The notes under the pieces were generated by a model. That model was not told the origin of the DNA. It did no database searches and worked only from the letters and a program-made list of their open reading frames with translations. A DNA stretch of 64,000 bases, taken from positions 1 to 64,000 of the forward strand of contig JAJJXM010000120.1 in assembly GCA_024516155.1 (NCBI GenBank). Direction: 5' to 3'. A program made the position numbers and the translations under genes. Every line of letters starts with the position of its first letter. Positions within the stretch are counted from its first letter, which is position 1. This DNA is from Pyronema omphalodes (Eukaryota; Ascomycota; Pezizomycetes; Pezizales; Pyronemataceae). Shown here one piece after another: positions 19,787-31,771 of the stretch.

Positions 19787-20340
19787 GTAGAAAGACTATA
19801 TAATGCTCGGAGTGATGATGCAACAAGGAAAAACCGCGACGCCAGATTCCTTAAGGGCTACTACATCACCCTTATCAAACAACGGAAACACACCGGTAAT
19901 CCCGACCGTCCACATAATGTCACAACTGCTCTGGACATTGAGCATATGATCGAGGAGAAGCTGCACATGAGCACCATGAGGGATAACCAGACTCTTAATA
20001 GTGGAGATGAGATATCAGAGGGATCTGATAAGGAAGAAGAGAGGGATGGAGGGCTTTCGGATAGATCGGATGATGATGCTGTGATCAGAAATTCCATATT
20101 GCCTCCGGCTGCTGTGGACAGGCTTCCAACACCAAAAGAAATCATTTAAGAGCAGCAAAAGAAGCATGAGAGATCAATAGATCATTTCCCAATTGCTATG
20201 GAGCAGCGGGCAAGTGGGAATAGTGGTAATGCAAGAATGAGTGACTCTATTGAGAAAACTGGGATAATCCAGGTATTGCAGGGTGGAATGCAACAGAAGG
20301 ATTCCCACATTCGTCAGCTTGTGGATAAATGTGAAAGGCT

Positions 20341-20345
20341 CCTGG
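20341..20345. repeat. Target-site duplication cctgg of element B' (left)
   Basis: Matches 26763-26767 on the far side of B'. Removing B' and one copy restores the Myb-like frame. Confidence 0.95.
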
Positions 20346-20876
20346 TGTCAAGGAACTAAGAACAGGTGTTCGAGGAACACACTGAACACTACCGGCAGGG
20401 GGGACTAGGCGGGATCCGGGATACGGGAACGGACGACAAGGACCGAAGTGCACGACAGACGGACGGCACACGAGGCAAGGACAGGGACAAGGACAAGAAT
20501 GACGTGAGACTTGAGAAGAGGAGTCTTTATTTAAAGGACAAGGGAAAGACACAAGACGTTCAATCGAGAACTCAACGACGGGGAGGCAAGCCTCCTTATG
20601 TGCAAAGGGCGGCCAGCACTCTTGCTGGGCCGTCATCCAACATCGCTACATGACAGCTTCTGTTCTCCATCATTTCACCTGCGACGCCACAGCTCTCCAG
20701 CTCATGGTACGTCATCCATCATCAGTCAGTCCATCAACAACAACGGCACGGCACACACAACAACACAACAGCAACACAACACAACACGGCAAGACAACGG
20801 CACGACGACAATCACAACAACGACAACACAATGGTGACGCAGGAACAGAACGGCTCGTCAGCCGTGTGCCGTGACA
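20346..20876 (-). repeat. 3' LTR of element B'
   Basis: 531 bp. On the plus strand it starts TGTCAAGG and ends CCGTGACA. The self-primer copy is altered here (CGTTCAATC), while the 5' LTR keeps it. Confidence 0.93.
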
Positions 20877-20887
20877 GTACCCCCCCG
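20877..20887 (-). promoter_or_regulatory. Polypurine tract of element B'
   Basis: GTACCCCCCCGT on the plus strand, i.e. a G run in the element sense, between the pol stop and the 3' LTR, as in B. Confidence 0.7.
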
Positions 20888-23800
20888 TTAGGCTCGAGTT
20901 CCTACGAGAGGAGAAGCCTTGTCTGGGTATAGCTGATGGAATCTCTCAGCGGCTTCTGTTTCTGACAGGTTCGTTTCCGGTTCCCAGGTTGGAGAGTCAT
21001 GGCCGGTCCACTTGACGAGGTACTGCAGATTCCCTCTGGACCAACGGCTATCCAGAATTCCATCGACAAACCATTCTTCTTCGCCATCTACTACTACCGG
21101 TAGGGGTGGTGGGATAATGTGGCCCGGGAGGGGGTCCGAAGGGGCGGGGTTTAGTAGGGATACGGGGAAGGTCCTGTGGTCGTTCATTGTCTCCAGTATA
21201 TCCAACTCGTAGGCATGGGATCCAATGGGCCGAACCACGGTGAAGGGGCCTAGGTGTTTGTTTTCTATTTTCTTTGAGGGGCGGCGGGTTCTGAGGTTGC
21301 GGGCGTCCAGCCATACCAGGTCTCCTGGTTTGAAGACCGGCGCGGGGAGTCGGGAATTGTTAGCGGCCTCCACGTGGCGGGCTTGGGCGTACTTCATTTC
21401 AGAGCGTAGGACGTCATGGATGTGCGACATCCTTTCCGCTACCTCGTTTGCTTTCACTTCTTCAGGATTGTCTGTCCTGATTTCGAATTCGAAGGAGCAT
21501 TTGGGGTGTCGGCCGTATACGGCGTAGAACGGGGACAGCGACGTCGTATCTGATACTTGATTATTTGCGGCAAATTCTGCCAGCGGTAAGAATTTCTTCC
21601 AGTCGTCTCGTAGATAACAGGCGTACGCGCGGAGATATTGCTCCGTAACCGCGTTGATTCTTTCTGTTTGGCCATCGGTCCGGGGGTGGAAAGCCGTGCT
21701 CGTGGCGATCTCAATGCCCATGCAATTTGCCAGGTGTTTCCAAAAGTGGGCAACAAATTGCGGGCTGCGGTCGGACACTACTGTGTCTGGCAGACCGTGC
21801 AGTTTGAATACGTTTTCCAGGAAGAGTTGTGCGAAACCTTCCGCGTCTATCGTGGAGTGACAGGGCACCAAGTGCCGCTGTTTCGTGAGTCGGCAAACGA
21901 TCGCACATATTGCGGCAAAGCCATCTGATATCGGGAGTCCAGTAACAAAGTCCACAGCTATGTTCTGCCACGGATGGTGCGGGACCGGTAGGGGTTTCAA
22001 GGTTCCATACGGTGCGTGGCGGGTCGCTTTTGTTCTTTTACAAATGTGGCAATTTCGGACGAATTGGTCCACAACTTGTCGCATCGAAGGCCAGTAGTAA
22101 TTTCTGGCGAGGAGTTCGAAAGTTTTTGCACGGCCCGGGTGTCCCATGGTGGGGGGGTCGTGGTGATCTTGTAGTAGTTTTAATCGTAGTTTGTCCAGTG
22201 CAGGGACATAGAGACAGTCTCGATAGTACAATCTATTTTCCAACACGGAGCAGTCGGCGAGTGATATGTCCTTACAGATTTGTGTACCATCTTCCAGCAT
22301 TCCCAACACTCGGTTTGGGAATGAATCTGTCTTGTAGCCCTCCTTAAACAGGAGGTCCACTTCCGAGGGTGCAAGTTTCATGGGCGGGGTCATGCACAAT
22401 TGGAAGTTTTGTGGCTTTAGGACAGCTTGCTGATTCGCTAGTATACGTTCGTCTCCCTCTCCCTGGAGGTCGGCGGCTCGTCACGTCAGGGCGTCCGGTT
22501 TCCCTCCCAACGTTCCAGGTCGGTAGGTGATGACAAAGTTGAACCGAGACAGGAATTCGGACCAGCGTGCTTGTCGTCTGTTTAGTAGCTTTGTTGTCAT
22601 AAAGTATTCGAGGTTCTTGTGGTCTGTCAATACTTTTATCGGGAAGGCGGAGCCCTCCAAGTGGGGACGCCATTCCTCGAAACATCGAACCATTGCCAGC
22701 AGTTCTTTGTCATGGATCTCATAGTTGCATTCTGCCGGGGAATGCTTTTTGGAATAAAACGCGACGGGATGTAACACGTTATCGTCGTTGTATTGTGATA
22801 ATACTCCAGCGGACACATAGTCAGATGCGTCTGTTTCTACTACAATCGGTTTCTCGCAGTCGAAGTGCTTGAGAATTGGTGCTGAGGTAAATGCGTTCTT
22901 CAGCCGGTCGAAGGCGCTTTGCTGATCTTTACCCCAGGTAAAGGGAATTGCTTTGCCATCTTGCTTCTTGGTCGAAGCTATTACAGGGGAGACTACTTTT
23001 GAGTAGTCCTTGATAAATCGTCGGTAGAAGTTCGCGAAACCCAGGAACTCTTGGACCTGTTTCAGATTGGTTGGTTCCTTCCAATCTCTGACTGTCGCTA
23101 CCTTGGAATCCATCGTGCGAGCGCCGTCGCGACCAATGTTGTACCCCAGGTACTGGACTTCGGCCTTAGCAAACTTACACTTCTCTGGTTTCAGGTGTAA
23201 TGTTTCTTGTTTGAGTCGTTCCAGGATCTTCCGGACATGTGAGGTGTGAATGGGCTTTGTTTCAGAGAATTCGAGGATATCGTCCCAGTATGCCGTACAA
23301 AACTGGTCCAGGTATGGTCGCAGTACATCATTGATGAATGCCTGGAAATGGGCAGGCGAGTTGGTGAGCCCAAAGGGCATCACTTTTGAATCGAATAGTC
23401 CGGACCTTGTGCGGAAGGCCGTTTTCCATTCTTCGCCTTCTGCCATTCTAATCAAGTTATAGGCGCTGTAGACGTCTAGGGTTGTAAAATATTGGGCTTT
23501 GGAAAGATTCATCATCGTTTCCTGTATCAGTGGCAGCGGGTACCGATTCTTTTCTGTCCCTTCATTCAATCTTTGGTAATCCACGCATAGGCGTAAGGAC
23601 CCGTCTGATTTCTTCACAAATAATATCGGCGAGGCCGCTGATGATTTGCAGCGTTGTATCAAGCCTTTTTCCAAATTTTCGTCTAGCCATGCTTTTAGTG
23701 TCTGTAACTCGGTGCGTGATGACGAGTATAGGGGATCAAAGGGGGGAACGAATCCCTGTTTCAATGGAATCTTATGGTCATAGGGTCGGTGTGGGGGGAG

Positions 23801-24622
23801 TTCCTTGGCGTTGACTTCTTTGAACAGGTCGAGGTAGTCATGGTACTCTTCGGGGATCATGTCTTTTAGTTCTTCATCTGTGAGGGGGGGTCTGTCTTCC
23901 AAGGCGACGGTGATTTCGTCCAGCGATAGCGAGAAGACTGTCAGGTGTTCATCTTCTACCATCTCTTTGAAATCGGAGATGGTTAGACTTGAGATTGCTA
24001 TTGGGGGTTCATCTGGAGGGTCGGGGACCGGGTTTTCCAATTCCGGCATGGAGTCTGCGTCGGGCTCGTGGGCGACGGGAGGGGGGCCCGGGTCCAGGAC
24101 CTCGACACCGGTTGTGCTGACAGGTAATGGGGTGCAGTTCCTTAGGCAGTATTGTGAGTCGAAGCTTACGGTGTTGGAGCTGAAGCTTATTGTCACGTCG
24201 TGTTTCTTTAACCAGGGGATGCCCAACACCACCGAGCAGTGACCTAACTTGGTGACGAACATGGGGAGGGTTTCCGAGTGACCATTGATGGTACACTCTA
24301 CTTGGGCGAGGTGTGTGATTTTTCCTGAGGATATAGGTCGGCCGTCAATGACTTCGACCGTTCGGGCTGTGGGTAGGGGGGTTAGGGGGAGTTTGTGATG
24401 GCGGGCGAAATTGCGATCCACAAAGGCGATGCCAGTGGCGCCGCAGTCAACGAGCGCTACTGTCTTCACGGAGCGGTTATTAGAGAACAAGGAGCAAGAG
24501 AGAACAAGGTGTTTGCATTCTAATTTGCCAGTAAAACTTGCGCCTGATAATAACAGTGTATCTGCAACAATTTTCCAACCAGCGGCAGAGCCATCTTCCT
24601 GCGGCTGGTTTAGTCCTTTCCC
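20888..24622 (-). pseudogene. pol: Pol of element B', one nonsense codon
   Basis: Homologous to B pol along its whole length. Protease (VDCGATG), RT (MPFGLTNSPAHF; the active-site block reads TAYWDDI, so YLDD has become YWDD), RNase H, integrase (SDRSPQF, TDGQTER) and chromodomain (EWFVDGILDSRW). TGA at 22478-22480 replaces the AGA of B between RNase H and integrase. YWDD at the catalytic loop and GILD in the chromodomain are further damage. The frame is entered at the slippery site at 24616-24622. Confidence 0.93.
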
Positions 24623-25963
24623 GAAACATCTTCTTCACTATCCAATATTTCAACACTTGCGACTTTGACATTAGTCTTAGCGGGGCACGAGGCAGCCATG
24701 TGGCCGAGGCCACCGCAGTAGAGGCAACATCGTTCTGACAGGCGGGTAGCGCGTTCCTGTGCTGATAGTTTCTGACGGGGTCCCTGGGCAGGGGTTTGTT
24801 TGCTAGAGGGGGCGGTGGTTGATTGGGTAGCGGGGGTGGGGCGGCTTGTGGCGGGGGTGGCGGCGGTAGTGGGTTTCATTTGGCCGCGGTTGGTGCGCAT
24901 CTTGCGGAGATTCTCCAGTGCTCTCAACTGGGAGTCCAATTTTTGGCACTGATCGACAAATTCGTGCATTGTAGTGGTGGGAGGAGCGCCAAACAACTTT
25001 TCATGCAACTCGAGGGATAGGCCGTTCCGTAGAGCGTCCATGGTAGCGGCTTCATCCAAGCCCAATTCTGCGACCAGGCGGGAAAACTCTGCATAGTAAT
25101 CTGAGAACTCGCGATTGTTTTGTCGGAGATTTTGTAGTTTGAAACGAGCCGTTGCGCGCTCGTCCGGGTCTCCAAAGGTACGCTGTAGGATTTTAATGAG
25201 GTCCGCGACGTCGGTTAGGGCCCAGCTGTTACCATTATCCTTGATATACGGAAGGATCTGATCAAGGGCGCATCCGCGGAGACGGCCCATGGCATAGGAG
25301 ATTCGCTTGGGGGGGGTTGGGAAGCGTAATTCGTCGTTCACCAATTTAATACGGAGCAAGGAGACAAAACGGCGGAGGTCCTCCTTGTTGGACCCATCGA
25401 AGGTTGGTGTATCCGAAATTTTATCTCCGGTAACGCATATGCCACGGGAGGCGAGTAACGCGTTGATGAGTTCACGCTGGCGGGTGAGCTCCTTTTCGTA
25501 GTAATGAATTTCGTTCGTATCTGCTTGTTCCTCGGGGGTTAGGAGGATTTCTGGGTCTCGGGGGGGGAAGTCTCGGGACTGGCGCGATTATAGCGGGGGC
25601 GGCAACTGCGGCTGTGGCTGTGGCTGGGGCAGAGGGCGCGGCGGCTTGCGGCGCTGTGTCTGGTCCGTTGGGATAAACCTGCACGGACCGAGTCTGAATA
25701 ACAACGGGGAAAATGGGGGCAGGGGTGGGGGCTTCCGGAGCGCGGGAGGCGACAGGGCTGGTGACTCGGGTGCTGGTGCGGGAGCCGGGGATCTCTGTGA
25801 GGTCGTTTAGTACGTAGCCCGTGGGATGATCTTGGGCGTCCAGGATAGATTGAGGGAGCTGCTTGGTGAACGTGACCGGGTCGTGCCCGTCTGGAAACTG
25901 AGTCATGGAGGCAGCGTCGACGATTTGCTGCCAATGCCCTTCGTCGATGACTTTAACGTGCAT
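24610..25963 (-). pseudogene. gag: gag of element B', broken at a C run
   Basis: ATG at 25963 (MHVKVIDEGHWQQIV). After the Pro-rich region the frame shifts at a run of 8 C (plus-strand G run 25560-25567). The second frame holds the capsid domain (RFPTPPKRISYAMGRLRG) and a knuckle (CLYCGGLGHMAASC) and stops at 24610-24612. The failure is of the same kind as in B but with another run length. Confidence 0.87.
24616..24622 (-). promoter_or_regulatory. Gag/pol -1 frameshift site GGGAAAG (element B')
   Basis: In phase with gag (TCG GGA AAG GAC TAA). The -1 frame is open into pol. It differs from B only in the last base of the heptamer. Confidence 0.55.
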
Positions 25964-26195
25964 GTTGGCGGGCTCGGAGGATCGGCTTAAGTCGGATGGT
26001 GTGACGGACGTACTCCTGGTAAGTATAATCCTGGAGTTCCCAGCGGACCACAAGGTAGCAGTGATCTTCTGCTCTTAGGATGGCTCGTCGGACTGCGCCA
26101 GCGAATCGGTTAGATATTCCAAAGGTCTCGGTTAGTGTGTGAGTCTCTAGGGCTTGTTTCACGGCGTGTGTCCAAGCAGAACCGGTTGGGTTCAT
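25953..26195 (-). CDS. ORF0 upstream of gag in element B'
   Basis: An 80-codon open frame, ATG 26195 to TAA 25953, overlapping the gag ATG (25963) by about ten bases. It begins MNPTGSAWTHAVKQALETHT. Against B I count roughly 23 silent and 17 replacement codon differences, which suggests the protein was kept for some time. Basic and Arg-rich, with no signal peptide or known fold visible. It may be a small accessory protein or a leader controlling gag translation. Confidence 0.55.
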   Translation of the reverse strand: MNPTGSAWTHAVKQALETHTLTETFGISNRFAGAVRRAILRAEDHCYLVVRWELQDYTYQEYVRHTIRLKPILRARQHAR

Positions 26196-26220
26196 GCGTG
26201 TTGGTCGAATAAATATTTAG

Positions 26221-26231
26221 ATCGAACGTAA
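26221..26231 (-). promoter_or_regulatory. Primer-binding site of element B'
   Basis: ATCGAACGT (26221-26229, plus strand) lies next to the 5' LTR and pairs with ACGTTCGAT at 26442-26450 inside it, as in B. Confidence 0.5.
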
Positions 26232-26762
26232 TGTCAAGGAACTAAGAACGGACGTTCGAAGAACACACTGAACACTACCGGCAGGGGGGACCAGGCGGGA
26301 TCCGGGATACGGGAACGGAAGACAAGGATTGAAGTGCACGACAGACGGACGGCACATGAGGCAAGGACAGGGACAAGGACAAGAATGACGTGAGACTTGA
26401 GAAGAGGAGTCTTTATTTAAAGGACAAGGGAAAGACACAAGACGTTCGATGGAGAACTCAACGACGGGGCGGCAAGCCTCCTTATGTACAAAGGGCGGCC
26501 AGCACTCTTGCTGGGCCGTCATCCAACATCGCTACATGACAGCTTCTGTTCTCCATCATTTCACCTGCCACGCCACAGCTCTCCAGCTCATGGTACGTCA
26601 TCCATCATCAGTCAGTCCATCAACAACAACGGCATGGCACACACAACAACACAAGGGCAACACAACACAACACGGCAAGACAACGGCACGACAACAATCA
26701 CAACAACGACAACACAATGGTGACGCAGCAACACAACGGCTGGTCAGCCGTGTGCCGTGACA
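26232..26762 (-). repeat. 5' LTR of element B'
   Basis: 531 bp, followed by the cctgg duplication at 26763-26767. It keeps the self-primer (26442-26450). Confidence 0.93.
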
Positions 26763-26767
26763 CCTGG
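26763..26767. repeat. Target-site duplication cctgg of element B' (right)
   Basis: Second copy of 20341-20345. Confidence 0.95.
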
Positions 26768-26974
26768 ATGATAACCGCAGGTTGGAATTCAAATTGGCCC
26801 TGCAGGAGTTTCATGGGGGAACATGACCTGGGGGCAGGTCACGGTCTGAGGATTCTTCTTTCATCACCGCTTGCAGGTTTTGCTGAGCGCTATGGTGAAG
26901 TTTGAAAACATTTGTATCTTAGTCCATATACCTATTGCTTTTTTCTGTTTTAAGCTACAAAGTTGTAGAAACTC

Positions 26975-28248
26975 TGCATTCAATCATTCCTTTGGATGTC
27001 TCTGAACATCATGTTCTTGAAATCATCATAAACACCTCTTCTATCATGACCGGTACACCTAATTCCTTCATACACTGTCCAAATTTGATTGACACCCACC
27101 AACCTTGCACGGACAGTGTGTAATCTGCAACACCGTTGTACAACCAGATCTCGGTAAGGTCCATTATCCGCTGGCATTGGTACTTTCAACCGTGAAAATG
27201 AGCCCTGCAGACACTGCATTCCCCACTCTGCTGGCTGACGTGCTTAGACAAGTTGTTGTTGAATCGGATTGCGGCCAGGGCCTTCTAGGGGTAAGACGAA
27301 TAGCTGGTAAAATTTGCTTTTGGCAGGGTTTTCAATTTCTCTTTCAAATCGAGCCAGGATGTTGACAATGCCGTATCGGCGATCATATAATAGGAGACAG
27401 GGGTTGATAATTGCAGATCATCGTACAATGTTTTAGAAACTGCGACATCATGCCAGCTACCTGGGCATTCAGCGTTGCTGCATGATCGTTCCATCGGGAG
27501 CAATGGCAAATAAATTGGGAGTGTAATGATCGCTGCACCACCCGTTGTAATACGCATTCTCAATATCCATGTCTTAGTTGCGAGCAATTGGTAAGTACAA
27601 ACCATCCACCAATCCGATAGCCCCGGTCAGTAGTGGATACCGCTGCCTGATTAGTGTGGAAAAACCTTTTAGGTCGCTGCAAGAAGGCCACAAAATCTTG
27701 GCTTCTTGCACCCACAGCCAGGCAATGCAACAAGAGTTGCATGCCAAAATTGCGGTAACGTGAACCAACAGCTGGTGTCCAGCCACAGATTTGTTGGAGT
27801 GTGTAATCCGCCATCGTTGAATTCAAATGATGTAGCACAAGGCCGAGTACTCCATCGGCATCTAGGGAGCCTCGATTGAGATAGATTCTTAGGGTGGGTA
27901 AAGCGACCGGGATCCCCGCTGTATTCTTGTGGTCTGAGTGAGGAAAAGCTGTTGTTCCCGATGCCCTGCGGAAGGATTGCAAGAGATAATGGAAGGTTGA
28001 GCAATCGAATCCCATTCTGGCGATAAAGGCCCTATCGCTCTTGCTGTTGTAGAGAAATCGCCACACTGATCCGTACGGGGGTTCGGCACTAAGTCCGCTC
28101 GGGTGATGTGAAACCCAAGTCTTCGCTTTTTCTCGGTCTCTGATCCTTGCCCCAGAATTGTAAAAATATCAACCGCTAGATTATCGAGCAAGTCAGGCTG
28201 ACTTATTTGCTTTAGAAGGAGCAGCTCAAGGAGTGCAGTAAAGTTCAT
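26975..28248 (-). pseudogene. PIF/Harbinger-type transposase of H1 (decayed)
   Basis: Minus strand. The N-terminal part runs from ATG 28248 (MNFTALLELLLLKQ). Then come a long helical block (near 28066-27650, WRFLYNSKSDRAFIARMGFD), GLVDGLYLPI with the first catalytic Asp (about 27620), NAYYNGW, PGSWHDVAVSKTLYDDL and MIADTA with the second Asp (about 27480-27390), and finally EWGMQCLQGSF-like and RLVGVNQIWTVYEG near 27210-27060. This is the DDE_Tnp_4 pattern of fungal Harbinger elements. Several frameshifts and stops show it is dead. It converges with the Myb-like gene on the plus strand, the usual two-gene layout. Confidence 0.7.
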
Positions 28249-28429
28249 GGTGATACCGCTATCATGTTGTAGCAGCGAGTGGGTTCAAGGAGGTCTGGGC
28301 TTCCGTGAGAAAACGGAATTTAATTGAAGAGATAACCGTTCTATTGCCTGCCTATTGAGAAATTCAGTAGAAAGGGGGGGGAGGACCCCCCCTTCTATAG
28401 CAATCTTCTTTGGATCTCTAGACACCCGC
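28249..28429. other. H1/Helitron boundary zone, no gene seen
   Basis: Contains a G run and a C run forming an imperfect palindrome (about 28372-28400). It may hold the right end of H1, but I found no matching terminal repeat on the left. Confidence 0.3.
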
Positions 28430-29156
28430 TCTATTTGCCCGAAATCAAAGAAGGTCGTTCCATCAGGGTCCAATGGAGCGATGGGAAGCCCTCCAGTAAC
28501 ATATCAAAAGCCCCTGGGAATCGAAATGACATGGAATGGCAGTTCCATGAATAGCAGATGCATAGGTGGTAGACTCTCTGCTGGAATTCGATGACACCGA
28601 CTGCATAGAGAATATTGCGGTAATGCTCCCGGAAGAACTTCATTGAGACCTGTACTTGATCATGCAATACCCGGCATATCACCCCTGGGATATCTGCCGC
28701 TGTCTGACCATTTCTGCACTGACAGGTAATCTCTGGCCAAGTTCGTTTTCTCGTCATCGTGATGAAGGAGCCTGGTTTCTCATATTTCCGGCAAAGGGCT
28801 AGTGCATCTGCAACATGGGGACATGCCCATGCCCGGGATCACAAAGAGGATGCAGGTAGCATTCTGCCATGATTAGCAAAGTGCAATCCGGAATTCTCGA
28901 CATTGTCTTCCCTTAGTTCAGACTGTTGATGCATTTGCCTCTGCCTTCCCTCTCGAAGGTAATACAACCTTTCCTCCTTGACCTGAGAATACATGTCAAC
29001 ACAGTATTCACATGAGCATAGCCTGGATTGCATGAACCATGGTTCCGAGAGCAAAGTGTATGGGTACCATTGGATTTGGGTTGAACGATAGGGATTGTCA
29101 TATGGCCCTCCTGGTGTACCTTGTGGGAACGATGGAGAACATTGTAGTGCTTCATT
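28430..29156 (-). pseudogene. Helitron_like_N domain remnant
   Basis: Minus strand from 29156 downwards. A charged Gln/Arg-rich stretch, then LHFANHGRMLPASSL with a stop, WACPHVADALALCRKYEKPG, SFITMTRKRTWPEI (about 28760-28715), DIPGVICRVLHDQVQ and VGVIEFQQR (about 28590). This order (RxLP, quasi-helical DAxALxRKxGxP, FITMTxNxxWPEI, RVF, VIEFQ-RG) is that of the Helitron N domain, which precedes the Rep HUH motif. The GLPHxH part is frameshifted. It continues at 17745-19065 beyond H1. Confidence 0.65.
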
Positions 29157-30160
29157 GTCACTCCCGAAAAGCTGTGAGGAGGGAATTGGTATCATATATA
29201 ATCAATGGAGGATATGGCCAACTCCACAGAGAATGAATAATAAGTTAGTATCCCTGCCGGAACCCCTAGAGGAGCTCCGACAAGCGATGTCACATAATTC
29301 CTCACTTTCCCATAGGACCTGATGAGGATCCCGGCCCGAGGGGTTGCAACCATTATTCAATGTTAGTTTGGGAGATTGTAAAAAGCGAAGAGATTGGGCA
29401 AGACTTACCTCCTGGGTGCAAACTTACCCTTGAGCAACTACAAACGATGCTGATGGAGAACAAAGACGAAGACGAAACATTACCTCCATATCCCTGAGGA
29501 GTGTTTGGAAGTTCACAGCTACAGGAGGGTCTGCACTGGAACAGAGTTCCAAGGATGTGCAGAGCGGTGCGATGACAGCATCATGTGTTACTTTGTGGGG
29601 TGAATGGTCCGCGAGGAACATAAGGCAGAGTCTAGTGGGCAAACAGCCGTGGGGCTATGGACAAGGGTCAAAATTAATAAGGTATGAGACAATGTCCGTA
29701 AGCAGGCAACCCTCTCAAGGAAACTGTTTGGTGGAACCAATATGACGTGGCCGTATGCTATGGACTACCAACCAAGGAACAGGTCCGCATTTGCATCCAC
29801 ACCAGGGGTGGCTGCGTGAAGTTCGCGCTGGTAGGGGTATGATAACATCACACAGGATTGTATCAGAGTGATACACTTCGGTAGGGCATGGATGCATTAT
29901 GATGTCACATTCCTTCATTCACAATCGAGATTCCCTCAGGAGATATATGATAGCACGACTCACATGATAAATGACTCACATTTGATTTTCCAGAGCAGTT
30001 CATGCATCATGCAGTCAGGCGGAGTTGCCCTCCCATATGGCTCGTAACCCTGACACCTGATTAGAAGGTGTAGTAGTACAGAGAGGAATGTCAAGGATTA
30101 GTCTGATAATAGCAAGCATCATGCAAGCAAGTAATCAATATGATTATGCACTTCGTATGT
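29157..30160 (+). repeat. Decayed A-family LTR fragment (solo)
   Basis: Starts TGTCACTCCC and follows the E-type LTR (ATCATATATAA, then GAGAATGAATAATAAG, then the conserved CCCGGCCCGAGG block) with many substitutions and gaps. Similarity fades near 30160, before the TATA box. It keeps TGACTCA near 29970. It truncates the Helitron. Confidence 0.8.
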
Positions 30161-30769
30161 GTCACAGCTTAGCAATTAACACTCTCCCCACCTCCTCACC
30201 TGTTCACCTATTAGGGGGATTCAGCAATTTTTGATGTTGGGGAAACATCGCTCACTGCAACTTGAAAATAGCGTGCTGCAGCAAATTTCCCTATATATGG
30301 AGACAAGGGATTCATCACGGCGCCCTGAATTGGGGCATTAGGCGAACACCGCAGACAGGGATGGGTGCATGGAAAATGGAAGGCACTGGAGGGGACGAGG
30401 GTGAAGTGTTGTGCATGTAAATCGCATAAAGCCGTGAACACCAAATAACACCGAGCGCTATGACAAAAATCACCCACCTGAACAAAACAAAAGCTTTTGT
30501 TTTAGCAGCGTCAGCTGTTACAACAAGCATGGTTGCGATCCACCACCGTCAACATTTTTATTCTTGGTCAGCATGATGCAAGTGAACAAGAACACCATCA
30601 GAGATACAGGCTCCCGCTGCATGTCTCAATCGGTGCACAGTTTGATCTTGACTTGCACAATCGAGTCTACTACATATCATTTCCTCGGTCAGTACCTAAA
30701 CGATCAAAGTAATTCTGTCACTGAAATATGGTGTCTAACACCCAGTATTCAGATCTTCTCACCTACAAA
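30161..30769. other. No gene recognised; left part of Harbinger H2
   Basis: About 600 bases with only short frames. It probably includes the degraded N-terminal part and 5' end of H2. No terminal repeat could be fixed. Confidence 0.35.
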
Positions 30770-31535
30770 TATAGAAGATTCTGCGATATTTTGAATTAGA
30801 CAACACACAGTATCGTTACAGACATAAAGCGAACCGGAAATGGCTTTGTGTGTTGTTCTTGTTCGACTATCTGCCCCATGGCGATGGAAGGAATTGATGT
30901 ACGTTTCTCAGTGCTCCCGGCCATGCCTATCGACAATCTTTCATGATACTATCATGTATATCATTCTGTGGTACTGGGGACAAGCTGGAATGGAATGATC
31001 GGTTACTGCCACGGGAATATGCACTGCGGTACGCAAGGCGCTTGAGGAGGCAGGTGGAGCACAGAATGTTTGGGGCTTTATAGATGGAACAATGCGAACA
31101 ATATGCAGACCAGAACGAAATCAACGGCTGCATTACTCTGGGTCCAAAAAGTGTGACGCAATGAAATTCCAAGCCATCATGACACCGGATAATGTGATGA
31201 GCCACCTAATTGGGCCTTGGGAGGGCCGGGTTGGGGACCACAAAATGTATATGGAGTCAGACCTTCGAGTGAGGCCGCGAACTATGAATACTAGATCTGA
31301 CAATACCGTGTATGCTCCAAATCAACGACTTTACATATACGGCGATCCCGCATATGGTCTTAGCTACGGAATCCTCAGCCCCTTGAAGTCAATGCCTGGG
31401 TCACCACTTGATACAATTCAGCAAGCTAACAACACCCCAATGTCAACTCTCCGGATAAGCGTTGAGCATGGGTTTGGAAAGGCAATGATTCTGTGGGGCT
31501 TGAAGGGGTTCAAGAACAATCCACAAATCGGGTGA
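30770..31535 (+). pseudogene. PIF/Harbinger transposase of H2 (DDE_Tnp_4)
   Basis: An N-terminal helical block MALCVVLVRLSAPWRWKELM near 30840 leads, after about one lost base near 31035, to the catalytic domain: VWGFIDGTMRTICRPERNQR (first Asp), SGSKKCDAMKFQAIMTPD, LIGPWEGRVGDHKM, YIYGDPAYGL (second Asp) and TLRISVEHGFG (Glu). All three DDE residues are kept. The open part ends TGA 31533-31535. The frameshift, and stops upstream near 30790, show it is inactive. It belongs to a different Harbinger lineage from H1. Confidence 0.75.
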
Positions 31536-31771
31536 TCCCCGGTAGCGGCCTACTTCATGGCTGCTGTATTATTCACAAACATTCACACACGTTCCAATGG
31601 CAGTCAGACGATGTTGCAATTTCACTGCATCCCTCCTACTGTCGATGAATATTTACAAATGTAGATGTATTTGCTATGGAATGTTGTTGTAACAGCGAAC
31701 AAGATTCTCGAGCCGTGACAGTTGTTCTGATGTACAGATAGGTAAAAAATTCAATAAAACTCTCCGCTCAC

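Larger units (their letters stand above)
20346..26762 (-). mobile_element. Ty3/Gypsy chromovirus, element B' (minus strand)
   Basis: A second member of the B family, 6.4 kb, reverse orientation. LTRs of 531 bp differ at roughly 20 positions (about 4%), so it is older than B. ORF0 is open; gag is frameshifted at the C run; pol has one TGA. It sits inside the Myb-like gene of H1. Confidence 0.95.
19407..26826 (+). pseudogene. Myb/SANT-like (DUF6818-type) accessory gene of H1, split by B'
   Basis: ATG 19407. A basic N-terminus leads to a Myb/SANT-like block (KFTEVDEQWLFKILLELLPI, then WEK and ERLYNARS). A TAG at 19728-19730 stands between D and W where such proteins have an acidic residue (GAG to TAG). 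A 47-nt intron (19740-19786, GTAAG...CAG) restores WEK to VERLYN. Then come a KHTGNPDRP motif, an acidic tail, a TAA at 20147, and a coiled-coil end that stops at 20345 where B' inserted. It resumes at 26767 (DDNRRLEFKLALQEF) and ends TGA 26824-26826. Proteins of this type accompany fungal Harbinger transposases and may bind the element's ends. Two nonsense changes and the insertion make it dead. Confidence 0.65.

Noticed and set aside
28369..28400. G-run/C-run palindrome as the Harbinger H1 terminus
   Set aside because: No matching end or 3-bp duplication found near 19066-19406; low-complexity runs pair easily.
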